Shown piece after piece: positions 1-6,509 of a stretch of DNA of 7,413 nucleotides. The stretch is from Holosporales bacterium. Its GTDB lineage: Bacteria > Pseudomonadota > Alphaproteobacteria > RUG11792. The number at the start of each line of letters is the position of its first letter. Positions within the stretch are counted from its first letter, which is position 1. The notes beneath the pieces are model-generated. The model made no database searches. It was not told the DNA's origin and saw nothing but the letters and a program-made list of their open reading frames with translations. The stretch spans positions 1 through 7,413 of the forward strand of contig JAIROR010000081.1 in assembly GCA_031257415.1 (NCBI GenBank), given 5' to 3'. The translations under genes were made by a program, and so were the position numbers.

Positions 1-257
1 TCTTCGATTTTAGTGGTCTGGATCATACATATGTAGAACAGCCATCCAACTGGTTTCTGAATCCTCCTGTCCCGCAAGACAAGTATTTTTTCAAAAAGAA
101 TTGGGGAATTATGAAGAGTGCCGATGTGAATGGCGAGGGATGGTTGTACCTTCAGGATTTTTTCCAGTTTGTTAACGGAGAAGAGGGGACTGCGTGGGCA
201 AGTGGATTTGCCAGAGCCCATGTATTCTACGAAATTCTGCCCCCAGATCCCGAGTAG
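1..257 (+). CDS. 3' end of an unrecognised protein gene (partial)
   Basis: An open reading frame enters from the window edge (first full codon at 3) and ends at TAG 255-257, giving the last 84 residues of a protein that begins outside the window. The fragment is rich in aromatic residues and ends EILPPDPE. I do not recognise the family. Visible features are a proline-containing stretch near the start (NPPVPQDKYFF) and, at about fragment residues 40-52, SADVNGEGWLYLQDF. In that segment D, N, E, G, L and D fall at positions 1, 3, 5, 6, 8 and 12 of an EF-hand-type calcium loop. One loop in a fragment is weak evidence of calcium binding. No membrane segment is visible. Coding status is supported by the continuous frame and by sensible amino-acid composition, although the piece is short. 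It converges on the minus-strand gene ending at 421, with a long hairpin between them. Confidence 0.6.
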   Translation, partial: FDFSGLDHTYVEQPSNWFLNPPVPQDKYFFKKNWGIMKSADVNGEGWLYLQDFFQFVNGEEGTAWASGFARAHVFYEILPPDPE

Positions 258-277
258 TTGTTGTGGACTGAAATATC

Positions 278-357
278 GTTGATAACTCGGCATTACTGAA
301 CGAATTTGGTCTATTGAAAACTTGTGCCAAGTTTTCAGTAGACCTTAGGTTGTCAAC
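278..357 (+). other. Nested two-stem RNA-like structure
   Basis: Bases 278-287 (GTTGATAACT) can pair with 348-357 (GGTTGTCAAC) over 10 consecutive positions, two of them G-U wobbles. This outer stem encloses a 20-base 5' strand, the long hairpin at 308-344 and a 3-base 3' strand. All wobbles in both stems are G-U on the plus strand and would be A-C mismatches on the minus strand, so the folded form is more likely a plus-strand RNA. It could be the 3' untranslated region of the gene ending at 257 or a separate small RNA. I see no convincing promoter just upstream. The function is unknown. Confidence 0.35.
308..344 (+). terminator. Long near-perfect hairpin, probable transcription stop
   Basis: The arms GGTCTATTGAAAACTTG (308-324) and CAAGTTTTCAGTAGACC (328-344) pair over 17 bp around a 3-base loop, with a single T-G wobble (314 with 338). 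The hairpin lies 50 bases after the stop codon at 257 and 76 bases beyond the stop of the convergent gene at 421, the position expected for a shared terminator. It lacks the T-run of a classical intrinsic terminator on either strand. It may instead act as an mRNA 3'-end stabiliser, or be one copy of a dispersed palindromic repeat. No second copy is present in this window. Confidence 0.4.
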
Positions 358-420
358 ACATGATTTCTGCTCTAAAGTCAAGTCCTGAGAGGCTTCTGAT
401 TTACCTCAAGGCGCGTGAAT

Positions 421-1026
421 TCAGGCGCAACCTTTTACCACTTCCTTGTATATGTTGGCAAATTCAATTATCTCTTCTTGTGTTAATTCGTCTTCTTTGT
501 CATTTGAGAAGGAGAAAATCACTTTATTGTTGTGGTCTTTCGCTTTCTGATACAATTTATTCAACATGTTGCCAAGCACGCAGTGCTCCATAATTGTCAA
601 TATTACCTTCTTTTGCGTCATCACTTCCAGTATCATTTTCAATGAGTCATTATCGTAATTTCCATTTTTTATATTTTTAACCATATAGTCTTTGATATGC
701 GCAGAGTTTTTTTCTAGTGCTTTATTTTCTATCAGCATTTTCTTTTCTATCAGCGCTTCCTCTGTTGTGCCATTGAGACATGCTATGATTTCTTCCAGCC
801 CTTGCACCATGCTACTTCTGCTAAAAGTAGATATACACAAAAGAGCTATTTTCAGATTTTCATCATTTTCATCATTTTTATCCCTTTTTGCTTCGTGCAT
901 GAGATACGCACAACATTTGTCATATGTGTCAGAAAGCAATTGGTCGGTGCTTGCAAACACGTTACCACAACCAATACAACCGACAACAGCTGCGATCAGC
1001 ATACTTTTTATAATCATCCTTTTCAT
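421..1026 (-). CDS. Small exported or lipoprotein-like protein, family unknown
   Basis: A 201-residue protein. The ATG at 1026-1024 is chosen because GGAGA lies 6 bases before it. A TTG seven codons further upstream has no such site. The N-terminus is a clear export signal: basic MKRMIIK, then a hydrophobic stretch SMLIAAVVGCIGCG. Two processing routes are possible: signal peptidase I after VFA (residues 23-25), or lipoprotein processing at C17 within VVGC. The remainder is charged, probably mostly helical, and has no further membrane segment. It contains the tandem KNDENDEN and six cysteines after the VFA site (an adjacent CC pair, four single ones, the last two residues from the C-terminus). 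An even number would allow disulphides in the periplasm. I recognise no domain or catalytic motif. It is a single gene, divergent from ligA and convergent with the fragment ending at 257, with no operon partner to suggest a role. Being a real secreted protein is well supported; its function is not. Confidence 0.75.
   Translation of the reverse strand: MKRMIIKSMLIAAVVGCIGCGNVFASTDQLLSDTYDKCCAYLMHEAKRDKNDENDENLKIALLCISTFSRSSMVQGLEEIIACLNGTTEEALIEKKMLIENKALEKNSAHIKDYMVKNIKNGNYDNDSLKMILEVMTQKKVILTIMEHCVLGNMLNKLYQKAKDHNNKVIFSFSNDKEDELTQEEIIEFANIYKEVVKGCA
856..878. repeat. 9-base tandem repeat inside the exported-protein gene
   Basis: The unit ATTTTCATC occurs twice in full (856-864, 865-873) with a further five matching bases. 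On the coding (minus) strand it encodes the repeated Asn-Asp-Glu tract in KNDENDEN. Because the unit is a multiple of three, copy-number change by slippage would alter length without shifting the frame. Confidence 0.7.
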
Positions 1027-1039
1027 AACAATTCTCCAT

Positions 1040-1071
1040 AAAAACAAAAGATCGCAGAGTTTTAACTCTGC
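1040..1071 (-). promoter_or_regulatory. Palindromic hairpin with T-rich tail in the leader of the exported-protein gene
   Basis: Read on the minus strand, GCAGAGTT and AACTCTGC form an 18-base perfect dyad (1071-1054, two central bases), and GATCTTTTGTTTTTA follows directly. This has the form of a small intrinsic terminator, yet it ends only 27 bases before the ATG at 1026. It could be an attenuator if transcription starts upstream, a protective stem at the mRNA 5' end if transcription starts near 1074, or a DNA operator. The sequence alone does not choose between these. Confidence 0.4.
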
Positions 1072-1080
1072 TTGAAGAGT

Positions 1081-1109
1081 ATTGTAAATTAATTCTCTAA
1101 ATGCCGCAA
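1081..1109 (-). promoter_or_regulatory. Candidate promoter for the exported-protein gene
   Basis: On the minus strand, TTGCGG (1109-1104) is followed after exactly 17 bases by TACAAT (1086-1081). The -10 box is good and the -35 keeps only TTG. Transcription would begin near 1074, placing the dyad at 1071-1054 at the extreme 5' end of the message. Confidence 0.35.
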
Positions 1110-1152
1110 TTACTGTATGAAATTTGGCATGTGGGAATAACGAAGTGTTGTA

Positions 1153-1161
1153 TTTATATCA
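1153..1161 (-). promoter_or_regulatory. Alternative extended -10 for the exported-protein gene
   Basis: The minus strand reads TGATATAAA (1161-1153), an extended -10 pattern with no recognisable -35. If used, it would give a leader of about 120 bases containing the terminator-like hairpin at 1071-1054. A further TATAAT at 1194-1189 on the same strand also lacks a -35. Confidence 0.2.
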
Positions 1162-1202
1162 CAAAGTATCATGTTGTTTCGGTTCTCTATTATATTTTCC
1201 TC

Positions 1203-1268
1203 AGACAGTTCATAGCTTTGCTATAATAGGTAGGGTCAGGAGAGTGCGGTTTTAGTAATTAACTGTCT
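1203..1268. repeat. 8-bp inverted repeat flanking the ligA promoter and leader
   Basis: AGACAGTT at 1203-1210 and its exact reverse complement AACTGTCT at 1261-1268 lie 50 bases apart, one on each side of the ligA -10 region. The left arm is upstream of the expected transcription start, so any function would act on DNA, for example as paired half-sites for a regulator. An 8-bp match over this distance can also arise by chance. Confidence 0.3.
1219..1227 (+). promoter_or_regulatory. Extended -10 promoter for ligA
   Basis: TGCTATAAT matches the extended -10 consensus (TGn followed by a perfect TATAAT). No good -35 sits 16-18 bases upstream, which an extended -10 can tolerate. The predicted start near 1234 gives a leader of about 55 bases before the chosen ligA ATG. 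A small inverted repeat, ATAGC-TTT-GCTAT (1212-1224), overlaps the box. Confidence 0.55.
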
Positions 1269-1289
1269 ATGTTGGTTGCGGAGTCTGTT

Positions 1290-3284
1290 ATGCAAAAAGA
1301 AGAAGCAAAATTAGAAATACAGAAGTTGTCGGAAGAAATCAAGAAGCACGATGATTTGTATTATAATAAGTCGGCTCCTATTATTAGTGACCACGAATAT
1401 GATTTGCTCAGAAAGAGGCTTCGTTTTCTTGAGGAGACGTTCCCGGAGCTTGACGCAGTGGATTCTCCATCACATAATGTTGGACCTGCAAAGCTGGCGT
1501 CATTTCTGAAGGTTTCCCATAAAACTCCAATGTTGTCGCTTGATAACGCTTTTAACAAAAACGACATGCTGAGTTTTGTAGATAAGGTATCGAAGTTCTT
1601 GGGAACATCGACGACTGACATAGCTTTTTGCGCAGAACAAAAAATAGATGGACTCTCGGCTTCTATCATATATAAAAACGGCAGGCTAAACGTGGCAGCC
1701 ACTAGAGGCAACGGATATGTCGGAGAAGATATTACGAGCAATATAGTAACGATCAAGAATATTCCTTCAGAAATAACAACGAAAAAAGAAATTGTTGAGA
1801 TTAGAGGGGAAGTATATATGCCGATATCATCATTCGAATCCCTCAATAAAGCAAGGAACAATGATGGCAAATCTGAATTTGCAACAGCGCGCAATGCGGC
1901 GTCTGGGTCATTGCGGCAATTGGATCCATCTGTTACGGCTTCTAGGAATTTATCGTTCTTTGCCTATTATATAGATGACGACTCATATATATACCAAACA
2001 GATATCCTGGAGTCGCTGCGCAGCATGGGGTTTAGCGTCGCTGATTTCGAAACTTGCTCTAACATAAACGAAATTATGGTTTCTTATGAGAAAATGAAAC
2101 AAGCAAGAAGCAGCCTGGACTATGAGATAGATGGGGCCGTGTTTAAGGTTAATGATCTCAGGTACCAGAAAAGACTTGGTTATTCAGGGAGGTCTCCCAG
2201 GCATTCTATAGCTTTCAAATTCCCAGATGAAGAATTTCGAACGCTGGTTCTAGATATCGAATTTAGCGTAGGACGAACTGGAGTTATAACTCCAGTTGCC
2301 ATCCTGGAACCGGTTAATATATCGGGGGTCATCGTCCTGCGTTCATCTCTCCACAACTTTGATGAAATTAAACGTCTGGATATTAGGGTTGGAGATACTG
2401 TTCTTTTAAAACGCTCCGGGGATGTTATTCCTAAGATAGTAGCAGTTGTGAAGGAAAAGACTGCTAAAAGAGCCGCTCCCTTGGAATTGCCGCGCGTATG
2501 TCCATCATGCGGAAGCCCACTTCATAAAAATCGGTGTATCAATCGCAGTAGCTGCCGGGACCAAATTGTTCAATACATGATTTATTTCGTTTCGAGACCG
2601 TGTTTCAATATCGAAGGCTTGGGTAAACAACAAGTGAAGGATCTTTATAAAGCAGGAATCCTCAATAATCCAATCGATATATTCAATTTGAAGGATTTTC
2701 CGATTCATTCAGTAAAGGGATTCGGGGTTTTGTCGGCCAGAAAACTTCTGGATAGTATAGAAAAAAGCAAAAGATTGCCACTTTCAAAATTTATCACAAG
2801 TCTTGGGATAGAACAAATAGGAGAAATATCGGCTAGTGTTCTTGCAATGAGGTTTGGTGACGTCGAGAATTTGATGAAAGCCTCCATCGAAGAGCTGCAA
2901 GAAATAGACGGTATCGGAACTACTATCGCATCAGAGGTATATAATTTTTTTCGGAATGCTTCAAATACTGAGTTTGTTAAACGGTTATTAACATATGTAA
3001 CGATAGAACAGGAAAATAATGTGGGACAGTCTGCAGAAGTGCAGCCAGGTAAATTCAGTGGAAAAACCATTGTCTTTACTGGAAAACTAAATAAGATAAC
3101 CAGAAAGGAAGCCAAGCAGCAGGCCGTTAATCTCGGAGCCAGGGTCTCCTCCTCCATTTCAGAGAATACCGATTATTTGGTGGTTGGCGAGAAACCAGGC
3201 TCCAAGCTCAGTAAGGCAGAACAAGTGGATGGAATTACTATAATTACAGAAGATGAATGGCTTGAAGAAATGGCGAAAATTTAA
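1290..3284 (+). CDS. ligA: NAD+-dependent DNA ligase LigA
   Basis: Seals 3'-OH/5'-phosphate nicks in duplex DNA during replication and repair, using NAD+ as the adenylate donor. I choose the ATG at 1290 (664 residues) because GGAG at 1280-1283 sits 6 bases upstream. The ATG at 1269 would add seven residues and has no Shine-Dalgarno. Domains in order: Ia, with HDDLYY and ISDHEYD (about 20-38) for nicotinamide binding; the adenylation domain, with catalytic lysine K118 in EQKIDG, RGEVYMP (172-178), DGAVFKV (282-287) and AFKFP (308-312); the OB fold, with VGRTGVITPVA and GDVIPKI; a zinc finger with four cysteines (404, 407, 416, 422); helix-hairpin-helix repeats (about 440-555); and a C-terminal BRCT domain (about 588-664). 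Length and motif order match full-length bacterial LigA. The zinc-finger loop is unusually short. It appears to be a single-gene unit with its own promoter, upstream of the str operon. Confidence 0.97.
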   Translation: MQKEEAKLEIQKLSEEIKKHDDLYYNKSAPIISDHEYDLLRKRLRFLEETFPELDAVDSPSHNVGPAKLASFLKVSHKTPMLSLDNAFNKNDMLSFVDKVSKFLGTSTTDIAFCAEQKIDGLSASIIYKNGRLNVAATRGNGYVGEDITSNIVTIKNIPSEITTKKEIVEIRGEVYMPISSFESLNKARNNDGKSEFATARNAASGSLRQLDPSVTASRNLSFFAYYIDDDSYIYQTDILESLRSMGFSVADFETCSNINEIMVSYEKMKQARSSLDYEIDGAVFKVNDLRYQKRLGYSGRSPRHSIAFKFPDEEFRTLVLDIEFSVGRTGVITPVAILEPVNISGVIVLRSSLHNFDEIKRLDIRVGDTVLLKRSGDVIPKIVAVVKEKTAKRAAPLELPRVCPSCGSPLHKNRCINRSSCRDQIVQYMIYFVSRPCFNIEGLGKQQVKDLYKAGILNNPIDIFNLKDFPIHSVKGFGVLSARKLLDSIEKSKRLPLSKFITSLGIEQIGEISASVLAMRFGDVENLMKASIEELQEIDGIGTTIASEVYNFFRNASNTEFVKRLLTYVTIEQENNVGQSAEVQPGKFSGKTIVFTGKLNKITRKEAKQQAVNLGARVSSSISENTDYLVVGEKPGSKLSKAEQVDGITIITEDEWLEEMAKI

Positions 3285-3302
3285 AACATTTCAGTGGTGA
3301 TT

Positions 3303-3329
3303 TAAAAACTGCAAATCTTTAAGTTTTTA
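3303..3329 (+). terminator. Weak A/T stem-loop after ligA
   Basis: TAAAAACT (3303-3310) can pair with AGTTTTTA (3322-3329) around an 11-base loop, starting 19 bases after the ligA stop. The stem has only one G-C pair, and its T-run lies within the stem rather than after it, so this is a poor intrinsic terminator. I found nothing better between ligA and the str promoter. T-runs at 3352-3356 and 3367-3373 are not preceded by convincing stems. Most of 3285-3428 holds no other feature I can support. Confidence 0.2.
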
Positions 3330-3428
3330 TTCAAAAGCAGATCAGGAGTTTCTTTTTGTGGGATTGTTTTTTTGTAACAGTGGCGCGAAAGATAGTGTGA
3401 TCCATCGAAAAAAATGTGCAAGTTGTTG

Positions 3429-3457
3429 TTGACTGGGGCGATTTGAAATGTTACAAT
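3429..3457 (+). promoter_or_regulatory. Strong promoter of the str operon
   Basis: TTGACT (3429-3434) and TACAAT (3452-3457) are separated by exactly 17 bases, and TGT immediately before the -10 adds an extended -10. Each box differs from the sigma-70 consensus at one position. The predicted start near 3464 gives a leader of about 56 bases, T-rich at first, before the rpsL ATG. This is the only strong promoter seen upstream of rpsL-rpsG-fusA-tuf. Confidence 0.85.
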
Positions 3458-3519
3458 AGTATTTGTATTACTGGTTTTTATTTTGTGTTTTTCGGAAGCA
3501 GGAATTTGAGAGTGAACGT

Positions 3520-3891
3520 ATGCCTACAATTAACCAATTGATTAGAACGCCTAGAAAGGCGAGAGTTTTTAGAAATAAAGTGCCGGCTTTGGAGTCTTGT
3601 CCCCAGAAGAGGGGGGTCTGCGCCAGGGTGTTCACGACGACTCCCAAGAAGCCTAACTCGGCTTTGAGAAAAGTTGCTCGTATAAGGCTTGTTAATGGGT
3701 ATGAGGTGACAGGATATATTCCTGGGGAAGGACATAATCTTCAAGAGCACTCCGTCGTCATGATAAGAGGCGGCCGTGTGAAAGACCTTCCTGGCGTCAG
3801 ATATCACATTACAAGAGGTGTTCTTGATGCGCAGGGAGTTAAAAACAGAAAGCAGGCGCGTTCCAGATACGGCGCCAAGAGGCCCAAATAG
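3520..3891 (+). CDS. rpsL: 30S ribosomal protein S12
   Basis: S12 sits at the 30S decoding centre near the A site and helps control translational accuracy. The 123-residue length is normal for the family. The start is the ATG at 3520, giving MPTINQLIR, with GAGAG at 3508-3512. An in-frame upstream TTG at 3463 would add 19 residues that do not resemble S12 and would start at the expected transcript 5' end, so I reject it. Conserved blocks are CPQKRGVC (27-34), [14 protein letters not shown] (39-52) and [10 protein letters not shown] followed by [14 protein letters not shown] (69-96). K43 and K88, where substitutions give streptomycin resistance in other bacteria, are the wild-type lysines. D89, the methylthiolation site known in E. 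coli S12, is also present. It is the first gene of the operon; rpsG follows after 14 bases. Confidence 0.98.
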   Translation: MPTINQLIRTPRKARVFRNKVPALESCPQKRGVCARVFTTTPKKPNSALRKVARIRLVNGYEVTGYIPGEGHNLQEHSVVMIRGGRVKDLPGVRYHITRGVLDAQGVKNRKQARSRYGAKRPK

Positions 3892-3902
3892 AGAGGTATT
3901 GA

Positions 3903-4376
<474 letters not shown>

Positions 4377-4388
4377 TGGGGGGATAAC

Positions 4389-6461
4389 ATGAAACGCGAA
4401 ACTAAGATCGATCGTTATAGGAATATCGGCATTATGGCGCACATAGATGCTGGCAAGACTACCACGACTGAAAGGGTGCTTTATTATACTGGGAAATCGT
4501 ATAAAATAGGCGAGGTCCATGAAGGTGGAGCCACGATGGACTGGATGGAGCAGGAGCAGGAGAGAGGGATAACGATCACTTCGGCCGCTACTACGTGTTT
4601 CTGGAAAGACCACAGAATCAATATTATTGATACTCCTGGGCACGTTGATTTTACTATCGAGGTCGAGAGGAGTTTGCGCGTTCTCGACGGAGCTGTTGCC
4701 GTTTTTGATGGAGTTGCTGGCGTTGAGCCTCAATCTGAAACTGTTTGGCGTCAGGCAGACAAATATAATGTCCCTAGAATCTGTTTTGTAAACAAAATGG
4801 ACAGAATGGGGGCGAATTTCTATAAGTGCGTTGATATGATAATCGATCGCTTGGGAGCGAAGCCGGTTGTATTAACGTTGCCTGTCGGTATTGAATCTGG
4901 TTTCGAAGGAATTGTTGATATCGTTAGTATGAAGGCGTATTTATGGCGCGGAGAAGATCTTGGAGCTACTTTTGATATAGTGGATATTCCTAACGATCTG
5001 AAAGATAAGGCTGCTGAATATCATGCGAAGATGCTAGATACGATCGTTGAAATGGACGATACCGCGATGGAAGCCTATCTAGAAGGCAAAGAAATATGTT
5101 TGGATCTCGTGAAGAAATGTATAAGAAGGGGTGCAATTGCTGGCAAATTTGTTCCGGTCTTGTGCGGCAGCGCGTTTAAGAACAAAGGTGTTCAGCCTCT
5201 ATTAGACGCTGTTGTCGATTATTTGCCGTCTCCTCTTGATATAGGTGCTGTTACTGGCACTGATCTTAAAGGGAATGAGATAAAAAGGCATCCCGATGAT
5301 GCTGAGCCGTTTTCTGGTTTGGCTTTTAAAATTATGACTGATCCATTTGTTGGGAGCATAACATTCTTTAGGATATATTCTGGTATTCTTGAATCTGGAA
5401 CTGGAGTTTTGAATTCTGTAAAGGATAAGTCGGAAAGAATTGGAAGGATGCTGTTGATGCATGCAAATAATAGGGAAGATATTAAGCATGCCGGTGCTGG
5501 CGATATTGTTGCATTGTGTGGGTTGAAGTATACTACGACTGGGGAAACTCTTTGTTCTTCAACACAGCCAATTGTTCTTGAGAAAATGGAATTTCCCGAT
5601 CCCGTTATTGAAATTGCCATCGAGCCTAATACAAAGGCCGATCAGGAGAAGATGGGAATAGCTCTTTCGAGGATGGCCTCAGAGGATCCTTCGTTTAAGG
5701 TCTCGACGGATCAAGAAACGGGCCAAACGATTATAAAGGGAATGGGAGAGCTTCACCTGGAAATTAAGGTTGATATCCTAAAAAGAGAATATAAGGTTGG
5801 GGCAAAGGTTGGGGCTCCGCAAGTTGCTTATCGCGAAACGATAACAAGAACTAATGAAATTGATTATACTCACAAAAAGCAATCTGGTGGAGCAGGGCAG
5901 TTTGCTAGAATTAAGCTTATTTTCGAACCGCAAGAACCAGGAACTGGTTTTGTTTTCGAGAATAAAATTGTTGGGGGAGTCGTTCCAAAGGAGTACATTC
6001 CTGGAGTTATCAAGGGATTGAACGCTTCTTTAGATACTGGGGTTGTTGCTGGGTTCCCAGTGATAGATTTTAAAGCAACGCTTGTGGATGGGGCGTATCA
6101 CGATGTGGACTCGAGCGTCTTGGCGTTTGAGATTGCCGCGCGCGCGGCCTTTCGAGAAGGAATTGCAAAGTGTTCTCCGAAGTTGCTCGAACCTATTATG
6201 AAGGTCGATGTTGTAACTCCTGAGGATTATATGGGGGATGTTATTGGGGATTTAAATAGTCGAAGAGGCCAGGTGTCTGGAATGGATCAAAGGGGTAATG
6301 CTCGTGTGATTACCGCCATGGTTCCTCTGGCTAATATGTTTGGTTATGTGAACGTTTTGCGTTCCATGAGTCAAGGGAGGGCACAATTTTCTATGGTATT
6401 TGATCATTATGAGCTGGTGCCACAGAACATTGCTGATGAAATCAAGGAGAAAATGTCGTAA
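4389..6461 (+). CDS. fusA: Elongation factor G
   Basis: A ribosome-dependent GTPase that moves tRNAs and mRNA after peptide transfer and, with ribosome recycling factor, splits post-termination ribosomes. The 690 residues are full length. GTPase motifs: G1 AHIDAGKT (17-24), G2 RGITI (59-63), G3 DTPGH (81-85), G4 NKMD (135-138) and G5 SAF (261-263). Domain II and III follow. Domain IV carries [15 protein letters not shown] and the tip sequence [25 protein letters not shown] block. Domain V ends with [18 protein letters not shown] and [18 protein letters not shown]. The sequence resembles alphaproteobacterial EF-G ([34 protein letters not shown]). A G-rich Shine-Dalgarno (GGGGGGA, 4378-4384) precedes the ATG by 4 bases. 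No truncation or unusual motif residue was seen. Confidence 0.98.
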   Translation: MKRETKIDRYRNIGIMAHIDAGKTTTTERVLYYTGKSYKIGEVHEGGATMDWMEQEQERGITITSAATTCFWKDHRINIIDTPGHVDFTIEVERSLRVLDGAVAVFDGVAGVEPQSETVWRQADKYNVPRICFVNKMDRMGANFYKCVDMIIDRLGAKPVVLTLPVGIESGFEGIVDIVSMKAYLWRGEDLGATFDIVDIPNDLKDKAAEYHAKMLDTIVEMDDTAMEAYLEGKEICLDLVKKCIRRGAIAGKFVPVLCGSAFKNKGVQPLLDAVVDYLPSPLDIGAVTGTDLKGNEIKRHPDDAEPFSGLAFKIMTDPFVGSITFFRIYSGILESGTGVLNSVKDKSERIGRMLLMHANNREDIKHAGAGDIVALCGLKYTTTGETLCSSTQPIVLEKMEFPDPVIEIAIEPNTKADQEKMGIALSRMASEDPSFKVSTDQETGQTIIKGMGELHLEIKVDILKREYKVGAKVGAPQVAYRETITRTNEIDYTHKKQSGGAGQFARIKLIFEPQEPGTGFVFENKIVGGVVPKEYIPGVIKGLNASLDTGVVAGFPVIDFKATLVDGAYHDVDSSVLAFEIAARAAFREGIAKCSPKLLEPIMKVDVVTPEDYMGDVIGDLNSRRGQVSGMDQRGNARVITAMVPLANMFGYVNVLRSMSQGRAQFSMVFDHYELVPQNIADEIKEKMS

Positions 6462-6496
6462 CATGACGTGTAGGTCTGTTTTTTGTATGGAGAATG

Positions 6497-6502
6497 AAGG
6501 AG
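6497..6502 (+). promoter_or_regulatory. Strong ribosome-binding site of tuf
   Basis: AAGGAG lies 7 bases before the tuf ATG and is the best Shine-Dalgarno match in the window, in keeping with the very high EF-Tu output expected relative to the other str genes. The 48-base fusA-tuf gap (6462-6509) contains a TTTTTT run (6479-6484) but no stem before it and no convincing separate promoter, so tuf is probably co-transcribed with fusA. Confidence 0.75.
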
Positions 6503-6509
6503 TTTAAAA

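Noticed and set aside
384..411. A small stem (CCT and GAGG with CCTC and AGG) just beyond the exported-protein stop
   Set aside because: It is interrupted by an internal loop, has an 11-base hairpin loop and no T-run on either strand, so it is a poor terminator candidate.
692..1075. A plus-strand reading frame of 127 codons opposite the exported-protein gene
   Set aside because: The minus-strand frame has a signal peptide, a good Shine-Dalgarno and a coherent product. The plus frame is Ser/Phe-rich, as expected of an antisense shadow.
1361..1894. A 177-codon minus-strand reading frame opposite ligA
   Set aside because: It is a shadow of the LigA adenylation-domain coding sequence, with no supporting start signal or family resemblance.
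3414..3446. A 10-codon frame (MCKLLLTGAI) upstream of rpsL
   Set aside because: It overlaps the str promoter, so it would not be on the main transcript, and it has no ribosome-binding site.
6463..6507. A 14-codon reading frame between fusA and tuf, its stop two bases before the tuf ATG
   Set aside because: It was considered as a coupling leader peptide, but it has no well-spaced Shine-Dalgarno and such a short frame is likely by chance.
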